Source: Syngnathus acus (lineage: Eukaryota > Chordata > Actinopteri > Syngnathiformes > Syngnathidae). From it: a DNA stretch of 64,000 nucleotides. The notes under the pieces were generated by a model. The model worked only from the letters and a program-made list of their open reading frames with translations. It made no database searches and had not been told where the DNA came from. The first letter of the stretch is position 1, and each line of letters begins with the position of its first letter. This document shows positions 57,101 through 64,000 of the stretch, one piece after another. The DNA is taken from contig NC_051105.1 of NCBI RefSeq assembly GCF_901709675.1, forward strand, positions 4,271,104 through 4,335,103. The letters are read 5' to 3'. A program made the translations under genes and the position numbers.

Positions 57101-60100
57101 ATATAAGGCACCATTAATGCATCACGTCAGATTTTTAATCCAAATCAAATCATTCTTCATTTTATCTTTTTTATTTCAACTTCAGATGCAACAAATTACT
57201 TTATAATCACAAAATAATGATCCATAGCCTTTTTGATTCATGATTCATAGTTTTCAACGTGCCACTTATGATTGATTTGCTTTGGGTCAGTTTAAATTTA
57301 GGAATTTGGTCCATATATAAGGCACACCGGACTATAAGGCGCACCGGACTATAAAGCGCACTGTCGGCTTTTGAGAAAATTTTAGGTTTTTAGGTGCGCC
57401 TTATACTTCGGAAAATACGGTACTAGTACACTCACGTTGAAACAATGCTGATGATCACCGACTAACATCTTGGATTGGTTTAAAATAATGTCCCTTCTGT
57501 GGGAGCAAATTACATTTTAGTTTCCAAATAAAGAGAATGGCAAATCTTGCATGTCCTCCATTGTTGATTATTAGGTGGCCTTCCTCTTTTCATTGGCACT
57601 GTGGCTAAAAGGTCTTCAGAATCCGTAAAATGCCTCGTTTTTTCCTTCACTCAGTCTCTGCAAGATGCACTATGCTGCCCAGTGACTCAGCCTGCTGCCA
57701 CACTCTCAAAATTGCAAAATTTAATTTGCTACGCCCTCAAACACTTTCAATGGTGTGCATCTGCAGGGTTAGCCATGAAAACTCAGACAAATTTGTCTCT
57801 TGGCAAGCATGTGCCTATGTGACTTTTTCACAAAATGTGATAAGCGGAACCACTCCCACACACACAGACACACACACTGACGCACGTACACAGAGACTCT
57901 CTCTTTCCAGGTGTGAATGGTTCAACAGGCGGATATAATCGATAAGGCAAGGGTGTTATGACATCAGTGGTTACCAGGGTAACTGACTCTCTTGCACAGA
58001 TGGTGCCATGCTCTATAGTTCTCTGCGTATGTGTGTGTTTGGACGTGTATGTACTTGCACAACTCAAAAATGTTTACCCAGTTCCATGGCGGAAACCTTT
58101 AAGCAGCAAATAAAGTTTCAGAAATAGGAGTACATTTTATAATATGATCATATGTACCGTAATTTTCGGACTATAAGTCGCACCGGAGTATAAGTCGCAC
58201 CAGCCATAAAATGCCCAAAAAAGTGAAAAAAAACATATATGTATGTAAGTCGCTCCTGAGTATAAGTCGCCCCCCCACCCAAACTATGAAAAAAACCGCG
58301 ACTTATAGTCCGAAAATTACGGTACATTACTTCTAAAAAGAGCTTGCGTGCTAAGTGTGGTGCTCCCATAAATATAAATACGTAGTGTGCTGTCTCCTAT
58401 TGTACGCTCTATTGCTCCTTTATTGGGTACATTTGGTCAACTGCTAAACTACTGAATGTCAAGTCAACCAATCATGCAGCATTATTGTCTATAGCAGGGT
58501 GTCAAACTCATTTTTGTTGCGGGCCACTACATAGTTGTGGTTTCCCTAGAATTGGAAGTCCCCTCATATTATGACATACACACAACAGAATCCAGTAATA
58601 AAAAGTTTAACAATTTTCTCATTTATTTTGTAAGTGGCATTGTAACAAAAATGTGTCTCACTGTTATTAAAAGGAAGACAATGTAGACCACAGGTGTCAA
58701 ACTCAAAGCCCGGGGGCCAGATACGGCCCGCCACATCATTTTATGTGGCCCGCAAAGACAAATTGTGCATCAAATTCGTGTCATTACTAGAATTGCAAAT
58801 TGTCTTCACTTTTTTTTTTTTAATATTTGACCAGTTTTTACTGGTCTGATTTGAAAACGAGTTATTTGTCAGTTTGTTTTGTAGCTTTTAGTGTATATAA
58901 TATGAGGTGCTCATACATTTAGTATTTGGGTTGACAGTCATAATGGCCCTCCGAGAGAAGCTATGACTACAATGCGGCCCGCGAAAAAAATGAGTTAGAC
59001 ACCCCTGATATTTTAACAGGAAACATTGAGTTGACACACATAATTTGCCTTTGCAGGATACATCAAATTATGTGGCCGTGTGTGGCCCTCGGGTCTCGGG
59101 TTTGACACCTGTGACCGTAAAATGAAAATGCCGTGCAACTGAATAGGCTTTGACGGTGTCACGTTTATTGTTTTCAATGATTTTGATGACATGTCGTAGC
59201 CCAAAATGAATGACAAATAGCTGTATGTTTTTCTTTAGCAAAAATGAAGGGTGAGTTTTCTGTTATGTCCATGTTTTGCACTGGTTAAATTATTTGACGC
59301 GTCTGTGACAAATGTGCTAAATAATACAGTTTGCTTTCATCATTGAATTTCAGATGATAAATATTTATAGCATGCAATTTCAAAACAAATAATCGACCGA
59401 ATCATCAAACTCATTGCGTGTGAGGCGTTCTGTGTTGGTCATCTCAATTTCTCAAGTACACCACACACTATGAGCAGTAAATAACATGCTAATTTTCTCC
59501 TCATCAGATGTATTTATCGTGTCCCCACCATTTCATTTCATTCCAAAGTCAATAACCAGAGCACTACTTGCCAAGCTTTTCATCCTTGCAAAACCTTTCT
59601 GTCATCTTTACTTATTCTTTGCAACTCTGCTACACAAGTGTTAAGTGCAAACACATGCTACCCACACTTAAGACACAAAAGATGTGAACACACCATTTTT
59701 GTCCGTGTTTTTTTTGTAGGTCAGTGTCAGTGTGGACAATGTACTTGTCACCCACCTGGGGACAGTCGAGTTCATGGCAAGAACTGCGAGTGCGACGACC
59801 GGCAGTGCGAGGACCTCTCTGGCGAGGTTTGCGGGGGTGAGTGCACATGCACACAAAATTACAAAAAGACTCTTATCAAGTGCAAAGAAACGGCAAGAAT
59901 CGAAAGAGATTTGTCAGGACTCATAAGTGGTGCAGCTTTTTGGAACCCAAACACAACATTGTGGCGTGACCACATGACAATTTACTGTTATGAATCACAA
60001 ATAAAGTCACAAATAATTGTCTTTGTCCAGGGGAAAACAAAGGGAGGTGTCTTTGGACATTTTTTTATGCAAGTCGGGAACTAATTGAACTAAGAGGGTG

Positions 60101-61850
60101 CTTCCATCAATGACTCTTTTTCTGTGCCTTGACTGATTGAAGTAGCCATGCGTGGACGGCAATTTCCGCAAAATGAAACTGCTCGCTGCTTTTATTTTCA
60201 GAAAATCACATGGTGTTCACAGACACAGCATCAGCCACTAAAATGTCAGACTGACATAAAGGAGTGCCATGTACAGTTCAAATTGGGGCAGCTGTAAAGA
60301 TGCTTTTTTTTCCATGTGCGTCTTTGTCACTTAGTAAGTTGTTAGGTTGCATTTAGAATCATCTTGCCTTTAGGAAATAATATAAATAGAAAAGGCCCTT
60401 CCCTGTGTCAAGATTATTTATTATCCATCGGAACATGACTTACCGTATTTTCCGGACTATCAGGCGCACCTTCAATGAATGGCCCATTTTAAAACTTTGT
60501 CCTTATATAAGGCGCACCAGACTATAAGGCGCATCATTAATGCATCATGTCAGATTTTTAATCCAAATCAAATCATTCTCCATTTTATCTTTTTTATTTC
60601 AACTTCAGATGCAACAAATTACTTTATAATCACAAAATAATGATCCATAGTCTTTTTGATTCATGATTCATAGTCTTCAGCGGGCCACTTATGATTGATT
60701 TGCTTTGGGTCAGTTTAAATTTAGGAATTTGGTCCATATATAAGGCGCACCGGACGACTTTTGAGGAAATGCTAGGTTTTTAGGTGCGCCTTATAGTCCG
60801 GAAAATACGGTAAGTACAATTTTAACATTTTCGCCTGTCATCTAGGTCGAATGGATTGCAGAAGTAACTGAGAACTGTAGCCAAATTGTGAATTCTATTT
60901 ATTGCCTCATTCAGAATGATGTCTCCTATAGACCAAAGGCCCTTTTAATTTCCGCCACCAGGTCATGGTTACTGCTCGTGCGGACGCTGTATCTGCGAGG
61001 AGGGTTGGTTTGGCAAGCAGTGCCGCTTCCCCAGGTCATGTGACCTAACTGACACACAAAGCAAGGAGCAGTGCGAGACGGCCGATGGAGTTCTGTGCAG
61101 TGGCAAAGGTAACTCATGAATGTTAAAACTAATTTGAATATTTTATATCATTTATTATAATGCTGCAATCGAAACTGTGTGTAAGTCATGTATCTAAGAA
61201 TATGGTCCTGTAAAATCCAGGTTCCTGTCACTGTGGCCAGTGTATCTGTTCTACCAAGGACTGGTGGGTGTCCGGAGAGTATTGCGAGTGTGACGACAGA
61301 GAGTGTGACAAACATGATGACCTTGTTTGCACAGGTACACCAGTTGAACACAAATTTTGTTGGATTTCATACAAAACGTGCTTTGTGTGTATTATGGACG
61401 TTTTCTACTGAACGGAATCAAGCTACTAAGCTTAACATAGCTTGTAATTTTCCTTTGGCAAAAGGAGGTTCTAAGTACATTTTTAGGTACTTTTGTCGTA
61501 AAGATAAGAGCTGGTCGCAATTTTTGGTGGTCACACCTCAAACCAAGCTTGAATTCTAATCAGGATGAAGACACTTGCAGAATATGGTGAATTTTTAAAT
61601 CTTGAAAAACCCTGAAAATAGTGATTTGTTTGACCCAATAATGACAACTACGCATAAAAGCCAGCCCAAGTGATTCTCCCAGAGAGTGTCAAGGTGTGAA
61701 AAGAGGTACCTTGTTAAAAAGTCCTTGTCATTCACAGCTTTTTCTTTCTACGTCATTGCAGGAAATGGACTGTGCAACTGCGGCACCTGCGAGTGCTGGG
61801 ATGGCTGGACTGGGAACGCTTGCGAAATCTGGGTGGGGGCCGAGTACTGA
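39108..61850 (+). CDS. itgbl1: Integrin beta-like protein 1 (complete, 11 exons, 486 aa)
   Basis: ITGBL1 is a secreted protein built of integrin-beta-type EGF repeats, without the integrin head or membrane anchor (known for the family; human 494 residues). Eleven exons join at GT/AG sites into 1461 bases: ATG at 39108, stop TGA at 61848-61850, with no frame break. Residues 1-29 are a leader ([10 protein letters not shown] core). From residue 37 the protein consists of cysteine-rich repeats with the recurring pattern HGxCxCGxCxC...GxxCEC or GWxGxxC. It ends [20 protein letters not shown], like human ITGBL1. The most conserved part is exon 6 ([17 protein letters not shown]). The gene lies head to head with nalcn, as in human. 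Family biology concerns matrix, cartilage and fibrosis; nothing in the sequence shows regulation directly. Confidence 0.97.
39200..41380 (+). other. itgbl1: itgbl1 intron 1
   Basis: 2.2 kb. Contains dispersed repeat family 3, copy 2 (about 40124-40462). Otherwise AT-rich with nothing recognised. Confidence 0.7.
40124..40462. mobile_element. Fish dispersed repeat family 3, copy 2
   Basis: Shares CATGTTTTTGGAATGTAGGA, CCCACGCAGGCATGGGGAGA and AACTGTGAGGCAGACGTGCT with the repeat at 31420-31758. No clear target duplication. Confidence 0.75.
41381..41583 (+). CDS. itgbl1: itgbl1 exon 2: first cysteine-rich repeat
   Basis: Starts after TTTTTATTAG. Encodes [20 protein letters not shown] then [13 protein letters not shown] and CECHDWVC, ending NCN plus G at a GTGCGT donor (phase 1). 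Matches human ITGBL1 from its first conserved cysteine. Confidence 0.95.
42127..42445. mobile_element. Fish dispersed repeat family 3, copy 3 (degraded)
   Basis: Contains CACTGGGGTCGTGGGCGTGC, GAGCCAATCACAGAGCAG and a diverged 3' part. More decayed than the copy at 31420. Confidence 0.65.
42607..42870. mobile_element. Diverged hAT-type element fragment
   Basis: Starts ACGGGTGTCAAACTCAAGGC and follows the same order of phrases as 13910-14234 (GGCCCGCCA, ATTGCACATTGTCTTCACTT, TATAATATGAGGC) but lacks the far end. Older than copies 1, 2 and 4 by divergence. Confidence 0.7.
43962..43995. repeat. (ATT)n microsatellite
   Basis: About eleven ATT-type units in itgbl1 intron 2. Confidence 0.85.
45563..45961 (+). 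mobile_element. MITE family 1, copy 7 (full length, TA duplication)
   Basis: The element at 45565-45959 starts CCGTATTTTCCGGACTATAA and ends TCTGGAAAATACGG, with TA on both sides and the standard core. Confidence 0.9.
46587..46738. mobile_element. hAT-type element, copy 3, truncated
   Basis: Starts CACAGGAGTCAAACTCAAGG and matches 13910-14060 closely, then stops after a T-rich run. The far terminal repeat is absent. Confidence 0.75.
48100..49210. repeat. Degenerate tandem array, unit about 160-180 bp
   Basis: The phrase TTTGCATTCTGG (or a close form) recurs near 48125, 48641, 48803, 48972 and 49150, a steady 162-178 bases apart in the last four. Each unit also carries versions of GATAGTTGTCAGG and GAGAATGA. 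It lies in itgbl1 intron 2, ending about 320 bases before exon 3. Confidence 0.7.
49530..49676 (+). CDS. itgbl1: itgbl1 exon 3
   Basis: 147 bases, phase 1 at both ends. [20 protein letters not shown] then [18 protein letters not shown] and VVCSNRG. The joined first codon is GAT (Asp), where human has Gly before HG. Acceptor TCCCTTCAG, donor GTACAG. Confidence 0.96.
49677..50482 (+). other. itgbl1: itgbl1 intron 3
   Basis: About 800 bases, roughly half of it an antisense LINE reverse-transcriptase remnant (49985-50400). Confidence 0.8.
49985..50400 (-). pseudogene. Degraded LINE retrotransposon fragment (reverse transcriptase)
   Basis: The minus strand reads VDHNILL, then [17 protein letters not shown] and, further on, HCYADD, the order of conserved reverse-transcriptase motifs of non-LTR retrotransposons (YADD is the catalytic box). 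The two parts lie in different frames, so at least one frameshift exists. Only the palm region remains. Exact clade not determined. Confidence 0.85.
50483..50605 (+). CDS. itgbl1: itgbl1 exon 4
   Basis: 123 bases, phase 1 to 1. [20 protein letters not shown] then [20 protein letters not shown]. Acceptor after a long T run (TTTTTTGTAAAG), donor GTATGT. Confidence 0.96.
50776..50916 (+). CDS. itgbl1: itgbl1 exon 5
   Basis: 141 bases, phase 1 to 1. [20 protein letters not shown] then [16 protein letters not shown] and KICNNRG. The donor GTCTGT is weaker than its neighbours. Confidence 0.95.
50917..53836 (+). other. itgbl1: itgbl1 intron 5
   Basis: 2.9 kb. Holds a (TA)n tract near 51112-51127 and a full hAT-type element (52412-52733). 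Nothing else recognised. Confidence 0.7.
52404..52741. mobile_element. hAT-type non-autonomous element, copy 4, with 8-bp target duplication
   Basis: The element at 52412-52733 starts CACGGGTGTCAAACTCG and ends GAGTTTGACACCTG. Duplications TGGTGTAA at 52404-52411 and 52734-52741 match exactly. Same orientation as copy 1. Confidence 0.88.
53837..53977 (+). CDS. itgbl1: itgbl1 exon 6
   Basis: 141 bases, phase 1 to 1. [20 protein letters not shown] then [14 protein letters not shown] and [11 protein letters not shown]. The most human-like exon. Acceptor TGTGTTAG, donor GTAACA. Confidence 0.97.
54135..54281 (+). CDS. itgbl1: itgbl1 exon 7
   Basis: 147 bases, phase 1 to 1. [20 protein letters not shown] then [18 protein letters not shown] and LPCFGRG. 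Acceptor CTTCCTCCAG, donor GTACAC. Confidence 0.97.
54314..54327. promoter_or_regulatory. RFX-type X-box palindrome
   Basis: GTTGCCATGGTAAC is a near-perfect inverted repeat matching the RFX consensus GTTRCC(N)nGGYAAC. It lies 33 bases after itgbl1 exon 7. Function is inferred from the motif only. Confidence 0.45.
57037..57422 (-). mobile_element. MITE family 1, copy 8 (TA duplication)
   Basis: The element at 57039-57420 starts CCGTACTTTCCGGATTATAA and ends CGGAAAATACGG, flanked by TA; opposite orientation to copy 1. Confidence 0.9.
57970..57983. promoter_or_regulatory. RFX-type X-box palindrome
   Basis: GTTACCAGGGTAAC: two perfect inverted half sites with a two-base spacer. In itgbl1 intron 7; function inferred from the motif only. 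Confidence 0.4.
58155..58324. mobile_element. 166-bp palindromic mini-element related to MITE family 1
   Basis: The element at 58157-58322 starts CCGTAATTTTCGGACTATAA and ends with the inverted TTATAGTCCGAAAATTACGG, flanked by TA. The terminal inverted repeats are longer and cleaner than in family 1, with AAGTCGC in place of AAGGCGC. Confidence 0.85.
58495..59113. mobile_element. Compound hAT-type block (copy 5, possibly one element inside another)
   Basis: Outer ends CAGGGTGTCAAACTCA (58495) and GTTTGACACCTGTG (to 59113) enclose a second element with ends CACAGGTGTCAAACTCAA (58689) and GACACCCCTG (to 59007). I found no matching 8-bp duplications for either, so nesting is likely but not proved. 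Confidence 0.65.
59720..59836 (+). CDS. itgbl1: itgbl1 exon 8
   Basis: 117 bases, phase 1 to 1. [20 protein letters not shown] then [19 protein letters not shown]. Acceptor TTTTTTGTAG, donor GTGAGT. Confidence 0.96.
59837..60961 (+). other. itgbl1: itgbl1 intron 8
   Basis: 1.1 kb; about a third is a MITE (60443-60810). The open frame running on from exon 8 is intron read-through. Confidence 0.75.
60441..60812 (-). mobile_element. MITE family 1, copy 9 (TA duplication)
   Basis: The element at 60443-60810 starts CCGTATTTTCCGGACTATCA and ends CCGGAAAATACGG, flanked by TA. Same orientation as the copy at 57039, opposite to 45565. It ends about 150 bases before exon 9. Confidence 0.9.
60962..61108 (+). 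CDS. itgbl1: itgbl1 exon 9
   Basis: 147 bases, phase 1 to 1. [20 protein letters not shown] then [18 protein letters not shown] and VLCSGKG. Acceptor CCGCCACCAG, donor GTAACT. Confidence 0.97.
61221..61334 (+). CDS. itgbl1: itgbl1 exon 10
   Basis: 114 bases, phase 1 to 1. [20 protein letters not shown] then [19 protein letters not shown]. Acceptor AAATCCAG, donor GTACAC. Confidence 0.97.
61335..61761 (+). other. itgbl1: itgbl1 intron 10, nothing else seen
   Basis: About 430 bases of unique-looking AT-rich sequence. The open frame from exon 10 into it is read-through. Confidence 0.7.
61762..61850 (+). CDS. itgbl1: itgbl1 exon 11: C-terminus and stop
   Basis: [20 protein letters not shown] then CEIWVGAEY and TGA at 61848-61850, the same ending as human ITGBL1 apart from the last residues. 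Acceptor GTCATTGCAG. Confidence 0.97.
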
Positions 61851-62075
61851 GACCCCAAGGGCGACAATGGAGAACCAAACCTTAGAGAAGCAAAACATGG
61901 ACTTGTTTTTATTTCTTGTATTGTACTGGCTACAAACTATTATTTGTAAAATTGGATTTTGATATATAAACATCTATTTGTGTTTCTTTATGACATAAAT
62001 GCAAAATTGGACGCGAGTTGACAAATTAACACAAACGAACCAATGGAGGCAGAGAGTAGGCGTTGTTTGAGCGTT

Positions 62076-62081
62076 TTTATT
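62076..62081 (-). terminator. Minus-strand AATAAA facing the itgbl1 end
   Basis: TTTATT on the plus strand. It could end a convergent transcript from the right, but a chance match in AT-rich DNA is quite possible. Confidence 0.25.
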
Positions 62082-62099
62082 TCTTTCGTTTTTTTTTTA

Positions 62100-62105
62100 A
62101 ATAAA
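62100..62105 (+). terminator. itgbl1: Polyadenylation signal AATAAA for itgbl1
   Basis: First canonical AATAAA after the stop codon, after a T-run. Another lies near 62264. Which one is used cannot be told from sequence. Confidence 0.55.
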
Positions 62106-62120
62106 ACATTAAATGCGTCG

Positions 62121-64000
62121 CATGAAACGACATCTTGCATGAAAAACAATGCAAAGAAGATCTTAAACATACATACATGGTTACAAATTTGGTTTATAAC
62201 ATGACATAACTCCAAATGGGCATACTTGCAATGGTATATAGTATTATATATTTGTTTTTAAAAAATAAATCATCTCAATAGTGACTCTTTCTTTAGCTTT
62301 CCCTAAAAGAACAAGACTCAGACTTCCAGGTGTGGATATTTCTCACTGACTTGGGAGAAATTGAAGGGACGTACATGCGCTATATGCACTAAAGTAATGG
62401 GACATGTGGCCATTGAACTGGAAGTGAAAATGGAAGTAAATATAAATTTGGTCCCCCTTTTGTATCTTCAACAGGTGCGAATCCTCATCCATTCAGGGGA
62501 GCATTTATGAGTTTAATGGGGCTTAGGTCAGGTTCCTAAGAGGCAGGGTGATTACATAATTATTTAAGCGGTGTTTTCTAACCCTTTTGTCCGTAAAGTG
62601 CCACACTTGAGAAAGGGGACCAATCAGAATTTTTTTTCCCTGTTTTTTTTTTTTTTTTTTAAATGATTAGGTCACACTGAAAGGAAAGACACTGAGCATA
62701 AAGTTGTAAAATTATGTTCATCTTTTTCTTTTCAGTGTGTTCCTAATACTCTTTTATAATCGCAGTAACATATTTGCTACCTCTCCCAGGTCCAAAAATA
62801 TACTGCACACTCTATTGCACATTACATAGTAAAATTACAGCACTCGCTCACATAAATATTTAATGTGTTGTATGCGTGTACATCAAACAAACTGTACAGT
62901 GTCGACAAACCCTTTGCATATATGTCTTTTTTTTTTTTTTAATGTAGCGATACATACCAACAGTTGGTGATAGACATATCCTACGTTACATGCAGTTCGT
63001 CGACACCTCTCTCCACCATGCAAAAAAATGGGACAAAATGATCATAAACAAGAACGTGCAAGTACAGTACGCCGAACAAAATGAAGTTTGACATCACACA
63101 CAACCCATATGAGAAATATGCGAGAACTGAAAGAGGCTAAGTGAATCTAAACACATTTTAACATGGGAGCCATTTACAAATTTGAAAATTGCCATGGACT
63201 TGCCATTGAAGTTGAATTGAAGGGAGCTGGACTTTGATTGTTTCAAAGTTGAATAGAAGTCCCGAACAATAACCAAGAAGAAGTCATTTATTTTCCAAGT
63301 CTAATAGAAGGCAACTGGACTGTCTTGTCGATGTGTTAGTAGAATTGAACTAGACTTGCTTTTGATTGTTTCAAAGTTGTATAGAATTCAAAGCGTCAAT
63401 TTGCTTTCAAAGTTTAATAGAAAGCAACTCGACTTTGTCAATGTTTCAATTGATCCAGGTTAACAATCGAGCAATTTATTTAGAAGAAGCAGAAGGGAAC
63501 AGAAGGTGTTGTTGAACAGCCGATACTTTGTCTAGTTGAACGGTAGTCCAGTTCAACAAGAAAAAGGTCTAGTTGTCTTTAAGTGTTGTAGGAGGCAACT
63601 AAAATTCTTCTAAAAGTCCAGTTACCTTCTCTTCAAATATGTGGATTGCCATGACCTGGATAACGGAGAATTTACACAGACAAATGCATTTACAATGCTT
63701 TCCAGCTCTTGCATCTATTCATACTAACAAATCAAAACTCATGTCCTCGGCCGGTCATATTTTATTAAGATAAATGTAAAAATGTGACATTTCTCAACCA
63801 AGTCGGAAAAGCCCAATCAAAGCGATGACAAATGTCAAAGATTGGTCATCATTTGCTAACAGTCATGACGAGAGTAACAATGTGAAAGTGCAGAATAGCT
63901 TGTGAGGGTGCCGTAGCCTGCAACATGCCCATGTCAAGTCCTACACTATGTATATCCCGACACCTCTGAAAGTACATGCACGTGACTAATTGAGGGTAGA
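62121..64000. other. Region downstream of itgbl1, no gene recognised
   Basis: 1.9 kb, AT-rich, with T-runs near 62642 and 62928 and a loose tandem repeat at about 63200-63620. No exon was recognised on either strand. Confidence 0.65.
63200..63620. repeat. Loose tandem repeat (TAATAGAAGGCAACTGGAC-type units)
   Basis: TTTGATTGTTTCAAAGTTG occurs at about 63233 and 63362. CTAATAGAAGGCAACTGGAC (63301) recurs as TTAATAGAAAGCAACTCGAC (63414) and more weakly near 63590. Spacing is about 115-130 bases. Confidence 0.65.

Larger units (their letters stand above)
54282..59719 (+). other. itgbl1: itgbl1 intron 7 (5.4 kb)
   Basis: Contains two RFX-type palindromes (54314, 57970), a MITE (57039-57420), a 166-bp mini-element (58157-58322), a CA-rich tract (57855-57880) and a compound hAT block (58495-59113). 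The span 54.6-55.2 kb is very AT-rich; 55.2-57.0 kb holds no repeat I can name. Confidence 0.75.
61851..62120 (+). other. itgbl1: itgbl1 3' untranslated region (probable)
   Basis: About 250 bases from the stop codon to the first AATAAA. AT-rich, without repeats. Confidence 0.65.

Noticed and set aside
59638-60084. 148-codon open frame over itgbl1 exon 8
   Set aside because: Exon 8 plus read-through of both flanking introns; the real exon is 59720-59836.

Overview
This window is vertebrate genomic DNA, almost certainly from a teleost fish. The coding sequence is split into small exons with GT/AG borders. The introns are AT-rich and short compared with mammals. They carry dispersed repeats typical of fish: a family of small inverted-repeat elements with TA target duplications, hAT-type elements with 8-bp target duplications, fish SINE/LINE fragments and microsatellites. 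The repeat spectrum suggests a percomorph fish, but I cannot name the species.

Two genes explain all the recognisable coding sequence, arranged head to head. On the minus strand, from about 36.3 kb down to the left edge, lies the 5' half of nalcn, the sodium leak channel. I could join twenty coding exons (32041 down to 1159) without a frame break, giving residues 1 to about 859 of a protein that is 1738 residues in human. They cover the N-terminus, all of domain I, all of domain II and the II-III linker. The pore glutamates of domains I and II (both in QEGW) are present. The remaining exons (domains III and IV, C-terminus) lie left of position 1. A CpG-rich patch at 36.2-36.35 kb with a perfect NRF1 palindrome is the best candidate for the nalcn promoter. 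One or two short untranslated exons may lie between it and the ATG exon.

On the plus strand, 39108-61850, is a complete itgbl1 gene (integrin beta-like 1): 11 exons, 486 codons plus stop. It encodes a secreted protein with a leader peptide and cysteine-rich integrin-type EGF repeats. Exons 3-10 all begin and end in phase 1 and have lengths divisible by three. A polyadenylation signal lies about 250 bases after the stop codon, and the rest of the window to 64000 shows no gene I can recognise. In human the order is NALCN-ITGBL1-FGF14, so the right end may lead towards the 3' end of fgf14; this is inference from synteny.

Region by region: 1-32 kb nalcn exons and introns; 32-36.3 kb nalcn 5' region; 36.3-39.1 kb intergenic; 39.1-62.1 kb itgbl1; 62.1-64 kb downstream. 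Nine copies of one MITE family (CCGTATTTTCCGG ends) plus a related 166-bp element are scattered through introns of both genes. Two of them form a nearly identical inverted pair in nalcn intron 14. Other repeats include a degraded LINE reverse-transcriptase fragment in itgbl1 intron 3, a retroposed element with a perfect 12-bp target duplication, and several tandem duplications. I saw no CRISPR array, operon, tRNA, rRNA or new gene system. The interest here lies in gene structure, repeats and possible regulatory sites.
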